A stretch of DNA of 64,000 nt, from assembly GCF_000379085.1 (NCBI RefSeq), contig NZ_KB905378.1, forward strand, positions 1,163,864 to 1,227,863, read 5' to 3'. The stretch comes from Halomicrobium katesii DSM 19301. Lineage in GTDB: Archaea > Halobacteriota > Halobacteria > Halobacteriales > Haloarculaceae. A program made the position numbers and the translations under genes. Below the pieces are notes generated by a model. It was not told where the DNA came from. It was given only the letters and a program-made list of their open reading frames with translations, and did not search any database. Numbering within the stretch: the stretch's first letter is position 1; every line of letters begins with the position of its first letter. Below are positions 8,680 through 17,167 of this stretch, piece after piece.

Positions 8680-9678
8680 ATGGCGAGTGAGTCGCGTGAA
8701 GAGCAGTCTGTCTCGATCGATCTCTCCGACGAGCTCGACGAGTGGCTCGACCAGCAAGCCGAGCGCACGGACACGGACCGCGCCGAGGTCGTCCGACAGC
8801 TCCTACAGACATACCACGCGACAGAGACCCTCGACGAGACGGCCGTCGAGGAGATTCAGGCGACCGTCGAGGAGACCGTCGCGAGCGAGGCGACGAAGGC
8901 GACGCGGGCGGCCGTCGCCGATCGGCTGCAGTCCGAGCTGCCCGAGCAGGTCGAGGCCGAGGTCGGCGAGCAGGTCGAGCGAGCGGTCGAGTCGACCGTG
9001 GAGGACCGGCTGGCAGACGCCGTCGAGCGAGCGGTCGGGGACAAATTGCCCAGCATCGCCGACGCCGTCGAGAGCCGGCTCGACGAACGGCGCTCGACGA
9101 CGGTCGACGAGGTCGGGGCACAGATCCAGCAACTCGACGCCGACTTCCGGGAGAAGCTCGACGACGTCCGCCAGCGGGTCGTCCAGGTGAAAAAAGAGAC
9201 CGACGCCAAGGCACCGGCCGACCACACCCACGAGGCCTTCGAGCGGTTCGACGAACTCGACGGCGAGATCGAGACACTGGAGACCGATCTGGGAGACGTT
9301 CGAGCGGCTCTCGAAGGGCTCGACGGGCGCGTCGACGACACCGACGAGCGCCTCGACGCCGCGGTCGAACGCCTCGACGACGCCGAAGACAAGCTCAATC
9401 GGGTGGCGTGGGTCGTCAGTGACCTCCGCGACGAGACCCAGGGGAAAGACAGCCACGAGCGGGCCGTCGCCCGGATCAAACGCGCCGCCGCACAGGAGGG
9501 GCTCACGACGGCACGCTGTGAGAACTGCAGCGAGTCGGTCGAGATCGCGCTGCTGACCGATCCGGAGTGTCCCCACTGTCACGCCGCGGTCTCGGACGTG
9601 CGCCCAGAGGGCGGGATCTTCAGGACGAAAGCGCGACTCGTGACTGCCTCGGAGCTGGAAGCCGGTGAGGAGACGTGA
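8680..9678 (+). CDS. RHH DNA-binding / long coiled coil / zinc-ribbon protein
   Basis: 332 residues with three parts. Residues ~10-50 read SVSIDLSDELDEWLDQQAER...RAEVVRQLLQTY, a ribbon-helix-helix domain. Residues ~55-265 are almost uninterrupted, highly acidic heptad-like sequence predicted to form long coiled coils. Residues ~283-308 carry CENC and CPHC, a four-Cys zinc ribbon. This suggests a DNA-bound, dimer- or higher-oligomer-forming scaffold; function is unknown. Its TGA overlaps the GTG start of the next gene (GTGA), so the pair is translationally coupled. Confidence 0.75.
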   Translation: MASESREEQSVSIDLSDELDEWLDQQAERTDTDRAEVVRQLLQTYHATETLDETAVEEIQATVEETVASEATKATRAAVADRLQSELPEQVEAEVGEQVERAVESTVEDRLADAVERAVGDKLPSIADAVESRLDERRSTTVDEVGAQIQQLDADFREKLDDVRQRVVQVKKETDAKAPADHTHEAFERFDELDGEIETLETDLGDVRAALEGLDGRVDDTDERLDAAVERLDDAEDKLNRVAWVVSDLRDETQGKDSHERAVARIKRAAAQEGLTTARCENCSESVEIALLTDPECPHCHAAVSDVRPEGGIFRTKARLVTASELEAGEET

Positions 9679-10247
9679 GCGACGACGATCCCTTCGAACG
9701 GCTCGACGACGTCGAGCGAGAGGGCGATCCCTTCGAGCGGCTGGACGACGAGGCCGCGGCCGGCGCGGGCGGTGACGAGCGAGACGGCGACGCCGACGAC
9801 GGGTCCGCCGGTCCCGACGGCTCACCGCAGCGAGACGGCGACGCCGAACCCACGCTGCCAGACGATCCGTTCGACGAGTTCGACCGCGACGACGCGGCGA
9901 CGGCCGACCGGGAGGAGCCGGCGGTCGATCCGTTCGCGGACGTGCCCGATCGCGACGGCGACCCCTTCGGCGGCGGCGAGAGCGCCTTCGAGCAGGTCGA
10001 CGTGGGCGAGATCGACGCCGACGCCGTCTGGGAGTCGATCGACGACGATAGAGAGCCCGAGGTGCCCGAAGAGAGCCGATACGCCGAGGTGTCGAAACAC
10101 GCCTACTGCGAGCAGTGTCCGTTCTTCTCCGAACCACCGGAGGCCCACTGTACCCACGAGACCGCCGAGATCGTCGAGTACCTCGACATGGACCGGGTCC
10201 GGCTGTTCGACTGTCCGGTCGTCGCCGAGCGCGAAGACCTGGAGTGA
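9675..10247 (+). CDS. Acidic DPF-repeat protein with C-terminal cysteine motif
   Basis: 190 residues starting at GTG 9675, which overlaps the previous stop. Residues ~4-110 are disordered and acidic with five DPF units (DPFERLDD twice, then DPFDEF, DPFADV, DPFGGG). The last ~60 residues are folded and contain CEQCPFF, an HCTHE pair and a final FDCP, a likely Zn or Fe-S site. The repeated short motif suggests multivalent binding to one partner, plausibly the RHH/coiled-coil protein encoded just upstream (inference from coupling). Not a recognised family to me. Confidence 0.7.
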   Translation: MSDDDPFERLDDVEREGDPFERLDDEAAAGAGGDERDGDADDGSAGPDGSPQRDGDAEPTLPDDPFDEFDRDDAATADREEPAVDPFADVPDRDGDPFGGGESAFEQVDVGEIDADAVWESIDDDREPEVPEESRYAEVSKHAYCEQCPFFSEPPEAHCTHETAEIVEYLDMDRVRLFDCPVVAEREDLE

Positions 10248-10301
10248 CGCTACAGGTCTACGGCGAGTCGCCGGTGTCGACGTGGTTCACAGACGGCCTG
10301 T

Positions 10302-11222
10302 CTACGCGATTTCGGCGACCAGCTCGACGGCCAGCTGTGCGGCCGACTCGGCGGTCTCGCCGAGCACGTACGTGATCGGTTCGATCCCGAACGCCCCCTC
10401 GTGGTAGACGACCCGCGGCACGTCGCCCCGTCGCTCGAACTGTTCGCGGAGCCGCTCGGAGCGGTCGTCGTAGTCGGCGTCGAACTGTAACGGCTCGATG
10501 TCGCGTTCGCGAGCGGCCGCCAGCAGCGCGTCGTCGGTCGCGAGGTTGAGTGCCCCACCGATCGACGGATCGACGGCCCGAGCCGCGAGGATCACCGTCG
10601 ACACGTTGCTGGAGGCCCCGAACTCCGGTTCGGAGGGCACCTCGACCCGGCCCCCCATTGCGTGGATGCGGCCCGGAATCGCCGCCACGTCGGTCAGGTC
10701 GGTCGCCTCGGGGAGCGCCGTCCCGACGTTCGTGCCGACGTTGGGGATCACTGCCGCCATCCCGTCGGCCGTCGACAGGAGGCGGGCGGCTCGCCGGACG
10801 GTCGCCAGCGTCTCGCGCTCGGTCGCCAGCGCGGGGTCGTCGCCGCGTACACAGAGGTCACAGCCCAGTCCCCGCAGGGCCGGCATCGCGTCCTCGTGGA
10901 GCGTACAGATCGGTCCGCGATCCTCGAACGCGGCGATCAGGTCGAGCAACTCGGCCAGCGCGTCGTAGCCGTCCATCGATCCACTCGCCAGCCCGGCGGC
11001 GATCTCCTCGACGGTCGCCTGTGTCCGTGGATCGCCCGCGACCGGTCCCGTTCGGTCGAGTTCGCCGTCCAGATACGTACTCACTGCGGCCTGGGTCACG
11101 CCGAGGTGGTCGGCGACGGCCTGCTGTGTCAATCCCTCGTCGGCGAGCTCGCGTGCGAGCATCGCGCGGATCCGCGGGAGGACCTCCTCGACGACGATCT
11201 CGCTCGGCAAGACCAGCGACAT
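10302..11222 (-). CDS. ThiR-like regulator: HTH plus ThiN (thiamine-phosphate synthase) domain
   Basis: 306 residues from ATG 11220-11222 (MSLVLPSEIVVEEVLPRIRA). Residues ~30-55 form a Cro/C1-like helix-turn-helix (LTQQAVADHLGVTQAAVSTYL). Residues ~130-306 match the ThiN thiamine-phosphate synthase fold, including VIPNVGTNVGTALPEATDLTDVAAIPGRI and the Gly/His-containing IHAMGGRV. HTH-ThiN proteins are described as archaeal repressors of thiamine genes that sense thiamine phosphate. It is divergent from an Nramp-like transporter, which is a candidate target. The start avoids an extra 20-residue N-terminal extension. Confidence 0.85.
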   Translation of the reverse strand: MSLVLPSEIVVEEVLPRIRAMLARELADEGLTQQAVADHLGVTQAAVSTYLDGELDRTGPVAGDPRTQATVEEIAAGLASGSMDGYDALAELLDLIAAFEDRGPICTLHEDAMPALRGLGCDLCVRGDDPALATERETLATVRRAARLLSTADGMAAVIPNVGTNVGTALPEATDLTDVAAIPGRIHAMGGRVEVPSEPEFGASSNVSTVILAARAVDPSIGGALNLATDDALLAAARERDIEPLQFDADYDDRSERLREQFERRGDVPRVVYHEGAFGIEPITYVLGETAESAAQLAVELVAEIA

Positions 11223-11389
11223 GGCGGCCGTTCGGACAGGGTCGATAAAAGTCGTCCGGGCCGCCGCGTGCGGTTCGTCCAAGAGCGTGCGGCGAGTTGG
11301 CAGCCCCAGCCAGCACCGGGTAGACGTTCACGATATCTCACACGCTTCTGGCGGCCTCGCCGGGAGACACCCGCAGGCGGGCTGGCGAT

Positions 11390-11428
11390 CTACCACCGGG
11401 TAGTACAACGCAGTTCAGCACTCTTTTA
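11390..11428 (+). promoter_or_regulatory. Operator-like palindrome and TATA box for the Nramp-like gene
   Basis: CTACCACCGGGTAG (11390-11403) is an inverted repeat with a 4-nt spacer; a partial copy CACCGGGTAG occurs at about 11325. It is followed by CTCTTTTATG (11420-11429), a TATA-like box about 26 bp before the ATG at 11453, implying a leaderless transcript. The palindrome lies where BRE/TFB contacts would be made. Binding by the divergently encoded HTH-ThiN regulator is a hypothesis. Confidence 0.45.
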
Positions 11429-11452
11429 TGTCCGACCGTGAAGGTGTGGGCA

Positions 11453-12775
11453 ATGAGTGGTGAAACGACTGCGGCACCGAGATTCGGGCGTGGGACAGTC
11501 CGTTCGTACGTCGACGAGATGGGGCCGGCGTGGGTCGCCGGTGCGATCGCCGCCGGCCCGGCGACGATGGGGAGCCTGCTGTCGGCGGGGGCCGGCTTCG
11601 GCTACACGCTGCTGTGGGTCGTGATCGTCTCCGCGGGGGCGGGCGCGCTCTCGCAGTTCCTGGCGATGCGGCTGGGCCTGCTGACCGAGCGCGGCATCGT
11701 CGCCGTCGTCGAGGACGCGCTCGGTGAGAGCTGGGCGTGGCTGCTCGTGGCCGACGCTGTCCTCGCTTCGGGAGTCGCACAGCTGGTGATCATGAAGACC
11801 GTCGCCGGGGTTTCGGCGACGATGACCGGGATCGACGCCGGCATCTGGGGCGTGATCTGGGGGCTCGTCCTCGCCGTCGGACTGGCCGGGCGGGGCTATC
11901 GCTTCCTCGAACTCGCCGCGAAGCTGCTGGTGTCGCTGGTGGTCCTCGCCTTCGTCGCCTCGCTGTTCGTCGTCCCGATCGACGCGGGTGCGGCCGCGGC
12001 CGGGCTCGTTCCGTCCCTGCCCGCCGGAAGCGCGGTGATGGCGGCCGGCATCGTCGGCGGGGCCGTCCACATCACGCTCGTCACGATGCACTCCTACACG
12101 ATGCGGGCCCGCGGGTGGACCGAGCGAGACAGCGACCTGGCGACGTTCGACATCGGCGCGTCGATGCTGCTCGTCTTCGGGCTGTACAGCCTGGCGATCT
12201 TCCTGGTCGCCGCGAGCGTCCTCACGTCGACGGATCTGACGACGATCGGCGCGGCACAGGCGCTGGGTCCGATCGCCGGCGACAGTGCCCAGTGGCTCTT
12301 CCTCGTCGGCCTGGCCGGCGCGGCCGTCTCGACGCTGGGCGCGAACACGATCGTCCCGCCCTTCCTGATCGCCGACAAGTTCGGCTGGGACACCGACGTG
12401 AGCGACGCCCGCTACCGGGCGCTGCTGGTCGGCGTCGCGCTGCTGTCGATCCCCGGTGCGTTCATCCCCGGAAACGTGCTCGGACAGCTGGTGTTGATCC
12501 TGGCGGTCGGCACGCTCGGGACGCCCTTCGCGATCGCGATCGTCCTCTACCTGCTCAACACCGACACGGTCTCGCGGCAGAACTCGGCGGCGACCAACCT
12601 CGGCGGCGTCGCGCTGCTCGCCGTCACCGGCGTGCTCGCGGCGAACTTCGTCCGCGAACAGGTGGCTGCCGGCGTCGGCCCGCTCTCCGGGTTCGTCGTG
12701 ACCTTCGGCGCGGCGATCGCGCTGGCGACCCTCGTCCTCGGAGGCAAGTACGTCCGCGAGGAACTGCTGGCCTGA
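11453..12775 (+). CDS. Nramp-family-related membrane transporter lacking the DPGN motif
   Basis: 440 residues with about eleven hydrophobic helices. The family segment GP.......GPA..GS....AGFGYTLLW is present, but in TM1 the metal-binding Asp-Pro-Gly-Asn is replaced by AAGPATMG, and the TM6 region reads HITLVTMHSYTMRARGW. This suggests a substrate other than the usual Mn/Fe ions. The ATG at 11453 fits the TATA box. The gene overlaps the following P-loop gene by one base (TGATG) and is divergent from an HTH-ThiN regulator, so a thiamine-related or co-regulated substrate is possible but unproven. Confidence 0.8.
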   Translation: MSGETTAAPRFGRGTVRSYVDEMGPAWVAGAIAAGPATMGSLLSAGAGFGYTLLWVVIVSAGAGALSQFLAMRLGLLTERGIVAVVEDALGESWAWLLVADAVLASGVAQLVIMKTVAGVSATMTGIDAGIWGVIWGLVLAVGLAGRGYRFLELAAKLLVSLVVLAFVASLFVVPIDAGAAAAGLVPSLPAGSAVMAAGIVGGAVHITLVTMHSYTMRARGWTERDSDLATFDIGASMLLVFGLYSLAIFLVAASVLTSTDLTTIGAAQALGPIAGDSAQWLFLVGLAGAAVSTLGANTIVPPFLIADKFGWDTDVSDARYRALLVGVALLSIPGAFIPGNVLGQLVLILAVGTLGTPFAIAIVLYLLNTDTVSRQNSAATNLGGVALLAVTGVLAANFVREQVAAGVGPLSGFVVTFGAAIALATLVLGGKYVREELLA

Positions 12776-13308
12776 TGTCGATCGAGAGCGGGCGGACCCT
12801 GATCGTCGGACCCGCCAACGTCGGCAAGACGACGGCGACCGGGGAGCTGCTGGAGCAGTGGCTCGCGGAGCACGGCACTGACGGCGTCGTCGCCCTCGAT
12901 TTCGCCCCCGAGGTCGAACGCGACGGCCGGATTCTTGGCGGGCGTCTCGACCGCGTGGCGACGCTTCCGGCGGCGGTCGACTACCGCGCTCTCGACGCTC
13001 ACGCACCGCGCTCGGAGGGAGCCGACGACGAGGCGGCGCTGGCCCGCGACAACGCCGACCGCGCCCGGGCGCTGTTCGCCGACGCTCCCGACGATCCGAC
13101 GGCGGTGTTCGTCAACGACGCCACCATCCCGTTCCAGGCCGACGGCGACATCGGACCGCTGTGTGCGTACTGTGGGGCCGCACGACTGGTCGTCGCCAAC
13201 GCCTTCGCGAGCGACGAACTCGGCACCGACGATCCCGTGTCGAGACACGAACGGACCGCGCTGACGGCACTGCGCGAGTGGGCCGACCGGGTCGTGACAC
13301 TACAGTAG
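12775..13308 (+). CDS. Small P-loop NTPase-like protein
   Basis: 177 residues. Walker A is clear near the start (LIVGPANVGKTT). The strand TAVFVNDATIPF about residue 105 could supply Walker B acid. A single CAYC pair follows near residue 122. The start ATG overlaps the transporter stop, so the two are translationally coupled and probably act together, for example in transporter regulation. I do not recognise the family. Its TAG stop (13306-13308) is inside a palindromic element. Confidence 0.65.
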   Translation: MSIESGRTLIVGPANVGKTTATGELLEQWLAEHGTDGVVALDFAPEVERDGRILGGRLDRVATLPAAVDYRALDAHAPRSEGADDEAALARDNADRARALFADAPDDPTAVFVNDATIPFQADGDIGPLCAYCGAARLVVANAFASDELGTDDPVSRHERTALTALREWADRVVTLQ

Positions 13309-13385
13309 CCATTGAAAATCAATGCACACCCGATCGCACGACAGCAGTGCGATCGGTGTGTATATCGCTTCAATTGTTACTATAG
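13300..13385. repeat. 86-bp palindromic element over the P-loop gene stop codon (copy 2, divergent type)
   Basis: The ends are CTACAGTAGCCATTGAA and TTCAATTGTTACTATAG, complementary with a few mismatches. The centre is a strong hairpin: CCGATCGCAC, a GACAGCA loop, GTGCGATCGG. Size, nested arms and a CGCACGAC core are shared with the elements at 55263, 60898 and 61327 (core CGCACGACGGCGTGCG on one strand). The stop codon of the upstream gene lies inside the left arm. Confidence 0.75.
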
Positions 13386-13444
13386 ACGACCCACGCGGGT
13401 GAGTGCCCCATCGATGCGCCGCTCCGTCGTCCGGCGGCCGCCGA

Positions 13445-14173
13445 TCACCCCTCTTCGCCGGGCGTTTCGAGGACGAACTCCCACTCGTCGCTGATGTTCG
13501 GGTAGTGGGCTGCGAACTCGACGACCGTTTCGCGCCCCTCGCCGACGAACACCGTCTTCTCGTCGAACGTCGTCCGTTCGGCCGCTTTCGACTGGAGGCG
13601 CACGGTGACCTCACCCGGGGACCCGTCGTTCCGTATCCGAACGGTTCGGGTCGCGATGTCGGCCGTGAAGTAGTAGCCGTCGGCGTCGCTGGGCGGTTCG
13701 CCGGTCACCTCGACCGTCCGCCGTTCGTCGGCGTCGAAGAACACGGTCTTCTGTCGGTGTTCGCGGAAGCCGACGGCGATACGTCCGAGTCGCGAGTCGG
13801 GGATCTCGTCCTCGTCCGCCGACGTTCCCTCCGGGAGCCACCACATCGTCACCCGGATGTCACCCTCGACGCCGGTGTTCTGCAGCGTGAGCTCGAAGGT
13901 GTCACCACCGGACGCGTCCGGGACGTGGTCAGACGAGACGATGCGGGGTTCGGTGTGGTCGACGGCGACGATCTCCATCGACGCGTCGCCGTCCTTCGGG
14001 ACCGTTCCGAGGTCGTCCATGTCGATCCCCTCGACGGGCGTCTCGGACGGCGTCTCCGTCTGTGCGGCTTCTGCGGCGTCGTCGCCCACCTTCGCACCCG
14101 TCTTGGCCAGCTTCGAACAGCCGGCCAAGGCGGAGAGACCGAGCGTTGCGACGAGAGACCGTCTGGTTACCAT
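13445..14173 (-). CDS. Tat lipoprotein, unknown function
   Basis: 242 residues. The N-terminus MVTRRSLVATLGLSALAGC has a twin Arg, a short hydrophobic stretch and a lipobox ending in Cys19, so the mature protein should be lipid-anchored on the outer face of the membrane after Tat export. A Thr/Glu/Pro-rich spacer follows (to about residue 48), then a beta-rich, acidic domain (FELTLQNTGVEGDIRVTMWW). No catalytic residues recognised. It is the last apparently core gene before the insertion-sequence island. Confidence 0.75.
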   Translation of the reverse strand: MVTRRSLVATLGLSALAGCSKLAKTGAKVGDDAAEAAQTETPSETPVEGIDMDDLGTVPKDGDASMEIVAVDHTEPRIVSSDHVPDASGGDTFELTLQNTGVEGDIRVTMWWLPEGTSADEDEIPDSRLGRIAVGFREHRQKTVFFDADERRTVEVTGEPPSDADGYYFTADIATRTVRIRNDGSPGEVTVRLQSKAAERTTFDEKTVFVGEGRETVVEFAAHYPNISDEWEFVLETPGEEG

Positions 14174-14231
14174 GTGCGCTCCTCATTTTCGATTGCAAAA
14201 AACACCGGGGTCCGGCACCGAACACGAGTCT

Positions 14232-15593
14232 CAGTCGATCACATCGGGTTAGAGGAAGTGTCTGCTTGGATGCGGTGTGAAGCCTACCCAAGCAGACAGC
14301 GAGATAGAGGAAGAGCACCTGCTTAATTTTGTCGTCAACAGCCTCGACGAGGAGCTTGCGTTAGATCTCGGCGAAGACGTTGAGGTCACGACGGAGACGT
14401 TGTACGAGGTCCTCGCCGGCGCCAGCGCCGGCGGGACCTCGATCAACCACGTCTGCGAAACGACTGATGACTCGCCGCACGCCAATACCGTCCGTGGATA
14501 TCTCACCGATCAGTTCGACCTTGACTCTGTTGAGGCGGTCGGAGACACGCTCCTGCAACGGGATGCTCTTGAAACACTGCCGGATCGATCGGTGGAGGTC
14601 GTCGCCGACCTCCACCTCGATCCCTACTACGGCGACGAAGATGAGACAGAGGCGTTGTACTCGTCTCAAGCGAAACGCGGAACAACGACGTTTCACGCCT
14701 ATGCAACGCTCTATGCGCGGGTACGCAACAAACGGTACACGCTGGCGGTTCGCCAGCTGGTCGCTGGCGACACCACCAGCGATGTCCTCGCCGAGTTTCT
14801 CGAACTCCTCGACGGCCTTGACCTCGGCGTCAAGGCCGTCTACCTGGATCGCGGATTCTACAATAGCACCTGTCTCAGCCTGCTGTACGCGCACAACTAC
14901 GCTTTCGCCATGCCGATTGTCAAGTGGGGTGAGACGATTCAGAACGAACTTAGCAGCGGCTGGAGCCGCGAGATCGAACACGATCTCGCCGGCAAGGTGA
15001 CGTTCCCTGTGTTCATCGACTGCGTCTACCAGCAAGGACGATACGACGAACACGGGGTGGCGCGTCACGGCTACGCCGCTGACGCGCCGTTTATCGACAC
15101 ACCACGAGATGCACGAGAGCACTACAGCAAGCGCTTCGGCATCGAATCGAGCTACCGATTAGCCAAGCAGAGCCTCGCGTTCACCAGTTCTGAGGATGCT
15201 GGTCTGCGACTGGTGATGTTTGTGGTGAGCCTGCTGCTCCAGAACAGCTGGCGGTATCTCCACTGGAGGTACGTGGCGGCGCCCCGCCGCGGGGGCGCCG
15301 CCTCTGGCAGTGGTCATTCACGGAATTCTGTGAGATGGTGCTGCGAGCAGCCTGGACAGCGCTCGGTGTGTGCAGGACAGTTCCAGCAAACCAACCACTC
15401 GACGACCGGTTCTTCCGGTAGCTGTCCGCCGATCAGGACAGTGGTCGTGAGTGGCAACACCGCCTTTGCCGCTGACAGCGACTCCGAATTACCGAGACTC
15501 TCCGTCTGTGTCATTTTGAGAACTAACTACGCATCGAAAACGCAGATTCACGCTCTAATGGAGCGATTAGAGAGTTCTTGATGTGATCGACTG
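14232..15593 (+). mobile_element. ISH3-family insertion sequence, copy 1 (1362 bp)
   Basis: The ends CAGTCGATCACATC (14232-14245) and its complement GATGTGATCGACTG (15580-15593) form terminal inverted repeats. No target duplication is evident: the left flank is AGTCT and the right flank AACTT. The right end abuts a 22-bp end of a different IS (15594-15615). A second, inverted copy occupies 47973-49347. Confidence 0.88.
14277..15421 (+). pseudogene. ISH3-family transposase, frameshifted near the 3' end
   Basis: Start GTG 14277 (MKPTQADSEIEEEHLLNFVV). The DDE-type core is intact: VVADLHLDPYYGDED, AVYLDRGFYNS and KRFGIESSYRLAKQ. The frame is lost in the run of five G at 15291-15295; with one more G it would continue as RRLWQWSFTEFCEMVLR to a stop at 15419-15421. 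As written, translation runs on in a wrong frame to 15581. The change is a single homopolymer base, so a sequencing error or a recent mutation are both possible. Confidence 0.85.
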
Positions 15594-15615
15594 AACTTCA
15601 ACGTTCAAAGCTGAG
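15594..15615 (-). mobile_element. 22-bp terminal remnant of the IS4/IS701-like element
   Basis: This stretch is the reverse complement of the left terminus of the element at 41805-43105 (CTCAGCTTTGAACGTTGAAG...). It directly abuts ISH3 copy 1, so the ISH3 insertion or a deletion removed the rest of an older element. Confidence 0.75.
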
Positions 15616-15872
15616 ATCAATAGGTGATTCGGTTTTTCAGCGCTCATTTCACGTTCAAATTGTGGTGCCTGGTTGACGGGGTATACACGTCTTAGGAGTC
15701 AATCTATGGGCTACACTCTGGACTAAGACTGAAGAAATCGAAATCGAAGCTGGAAGACTCGAGTTCCTCTTCATCCAGCGCTTCGACTCGTTCTACTTCG
15801 TTTTGGCCGTGTTTAGACGCTCCTCAACCGGCGAGTCACGGGCCGTTGCGGTTGATCTAAAATCTGTCCTGA
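15616..15872. other. Intergenic region upstream of the lipoprotein operon, with a possible gene remnant
   Basis: No iron-box-like palindrome like those at 27175 and 29260 is visible here. On the minus strand about 15865-15700, two frames joined by one base shift read STATARDSPVEERLNTAK and NEVERVEALDEEELESS, an acidic coding-like tail ending in a stop, so a decayed gene end is likely. The AT-rich TGATCTAAAATC at about 15853 may act as a TATA-like element for the first binding protein. Confidence 0.4.
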
Positions 15873-17165
15873 GTGCCTCATCGTGTCGATCTGTTCGCGG
15901 AGCATACGCCGCAAGAGCCGATTTGTACTGCGTCTAAACAAGGCCCCGAAAAGACAATACGACACGAGGCACCGACACGCAGAGACTACGTGAAGTACGG
16001 CGGGGCGGTCGTCGGCGGCGGGCTGCTCGCTGGATGTACTGGCGACAGCGGAAGCGACGGGTCCGGCGACAATGGAGGCGACGGATCCAGCGACAGTACG
16101 ACCACCGAAGGGACGGACACTCCCGAGGACACGTCGTACTCGGTGACGATATCACCGATCGGAACCGTCGAATTTGAGGAGGTTCCAAATCGGGTACTCG
16201 CGTATAATAATCACTACGTAGACATGGCGGTCGCCTATGGACACGGTGAGGCGATCGAAGCGATGGGAGACAACTTCTATACCGGATACTACGAACAGCT
16301 CCCCGGAATCGAGTTCGACCCGTCGACGCGAGTAACAGTCGGCCACGACGACAAGGAAATCATCTACCAGGTCGATCCTGACCTCATCCTCCACGATCCG
16401 ACGTGGTACTACGTGTATTCAGAGTATTTCGACTTTGGAGAGGATGACGTCGAAGAAATCACCGAAAATGTTGCCCCCTACTTTGGGAACCGGTTTTCGA
16501 GAGCACACACTGATACGGGTATCGAGGATTATGAGTATTACACTGCATGGGAGTTGTACGCAAAAGTCGCGCAGGTGTTCCGTGAGACAGAAAGGCTACA
16601 GAAATTGAAACAGGTTCGTGACGAACTTGTTGCTCACGTCGAGTCCAACCTCCCACCCGAAGAGGAACGTCCAACAGTCGGACTCGTCGTAATGAATGAC
16701 TGGGCGGAGTTCTCACCATACAAAATAGACAACGAGGGCTTCGGTGTGTCCCATTATCGGCCGCTCGGTGTACGGGACGTATTCGCTGAGAGCGACCGCA
16801 CGTACGAATCGGATGGAGGAACCTACGACCTCGAAGCGATGCTCGAACTCGATCCGGACGTTCTCATTCACAACTTTGGCACGGGCGGATTCGACGAACG
16901 GTACCAGTCGATGCTCGAACTCAAAGACGATTCGGTTGGCTCGGAGTTGAGCGCGGTGCAGAACGATCGGCTGTACGGTGGCGGTGATTCGATGCAGGGT
17001 CCAATTTGGAATCTGTTCCAGATAGAGATGGCGGCAAAGCAGATCTACCCTGAGCAGTTTGGAGCGTTCCCGACCTACAATGACGATGGGACCTACGATA
17101 TCCCGGAAGACGAACAGCTGTTCGATCGCCAGCGCGTCGCCGACATCATCAACGGAGACATCTGA
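15873..17165 (+). CDS. FecB/TroA-like substrate-binding lipoprotein 1
   Basis: 430 residues from GTG 15873. Tat motif EAPTRRDYVKYGG and lipobox LLAGC put the lipidated Cys at residue 55, about 20 residues later than in its paralogues, so the true start may be lost or changed by nearby insertions. After an acidic Ser/Gly/Thr linker come the two lobes of a helix-backbone (class III) binding protein: VEFEEVPNRVLAYN, VDPDLILHDP, LELDPDVLIHNF and SAVQNDRLYGGG. Proteins of this fold bind ferric siderophores, haem, B12 or metals. It ends EQLFDRQRVADIINGDI, shared by all six paralogues. It leads a tight operon: the next start is 3 bp downstream of its stop. Confidence 0.85.
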   Translation: MPHRVDLFAEHTPQEPICTASKQGPEKTIRHEAPTRRDYVKYGGAVVGGGLLAGCTGDSGSDGSGDNGGDGSSDSTTTEGTDTPEDTSYSVTISPIGTVEFEEVPNRVLAYNNHYVDMAVAYGHGEAIEAMGDNFYTGYYEQLPGIEFDPSTRVTVGHDDKEIIYQVDPDLILHDPTWYYVYSEYFDFGEDDVEEITENVAPYFGNRFSRAHTDTGIEDYEYYTAWELYAKVAQVFRETERLQKLKQVRDELVAHVESNLPPEEERPTVGLVVMNDWAEFSPYKIDNEGFGVSHYRPLGVRDVFAESDRTYESDGGTYDLEAMLELDPDVLIHNFGTGGFDERYQSMLELKDDSVGSELSAVQNDRLYGGGDSMQGPIWNLFQIEMAAKQIYPEQFGAFPTYNDDGTYDIPEDEQLFDRQRVADIINGDI

Positions 17166-17167
17166 AC

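Noticed and set aside
7604-9277. 557-codon minus-strand frame
   Set aside because: Crosses two well-supported plus-strand genes and is Arg-rich, not acidic.
14232-15593. Programmed frameshifting in ISH3 at the GC-rich hairpin
   Set aside because: The two copies differ from a full frame by one and by two bases at this place, which fits random indels better than one conserved shift.
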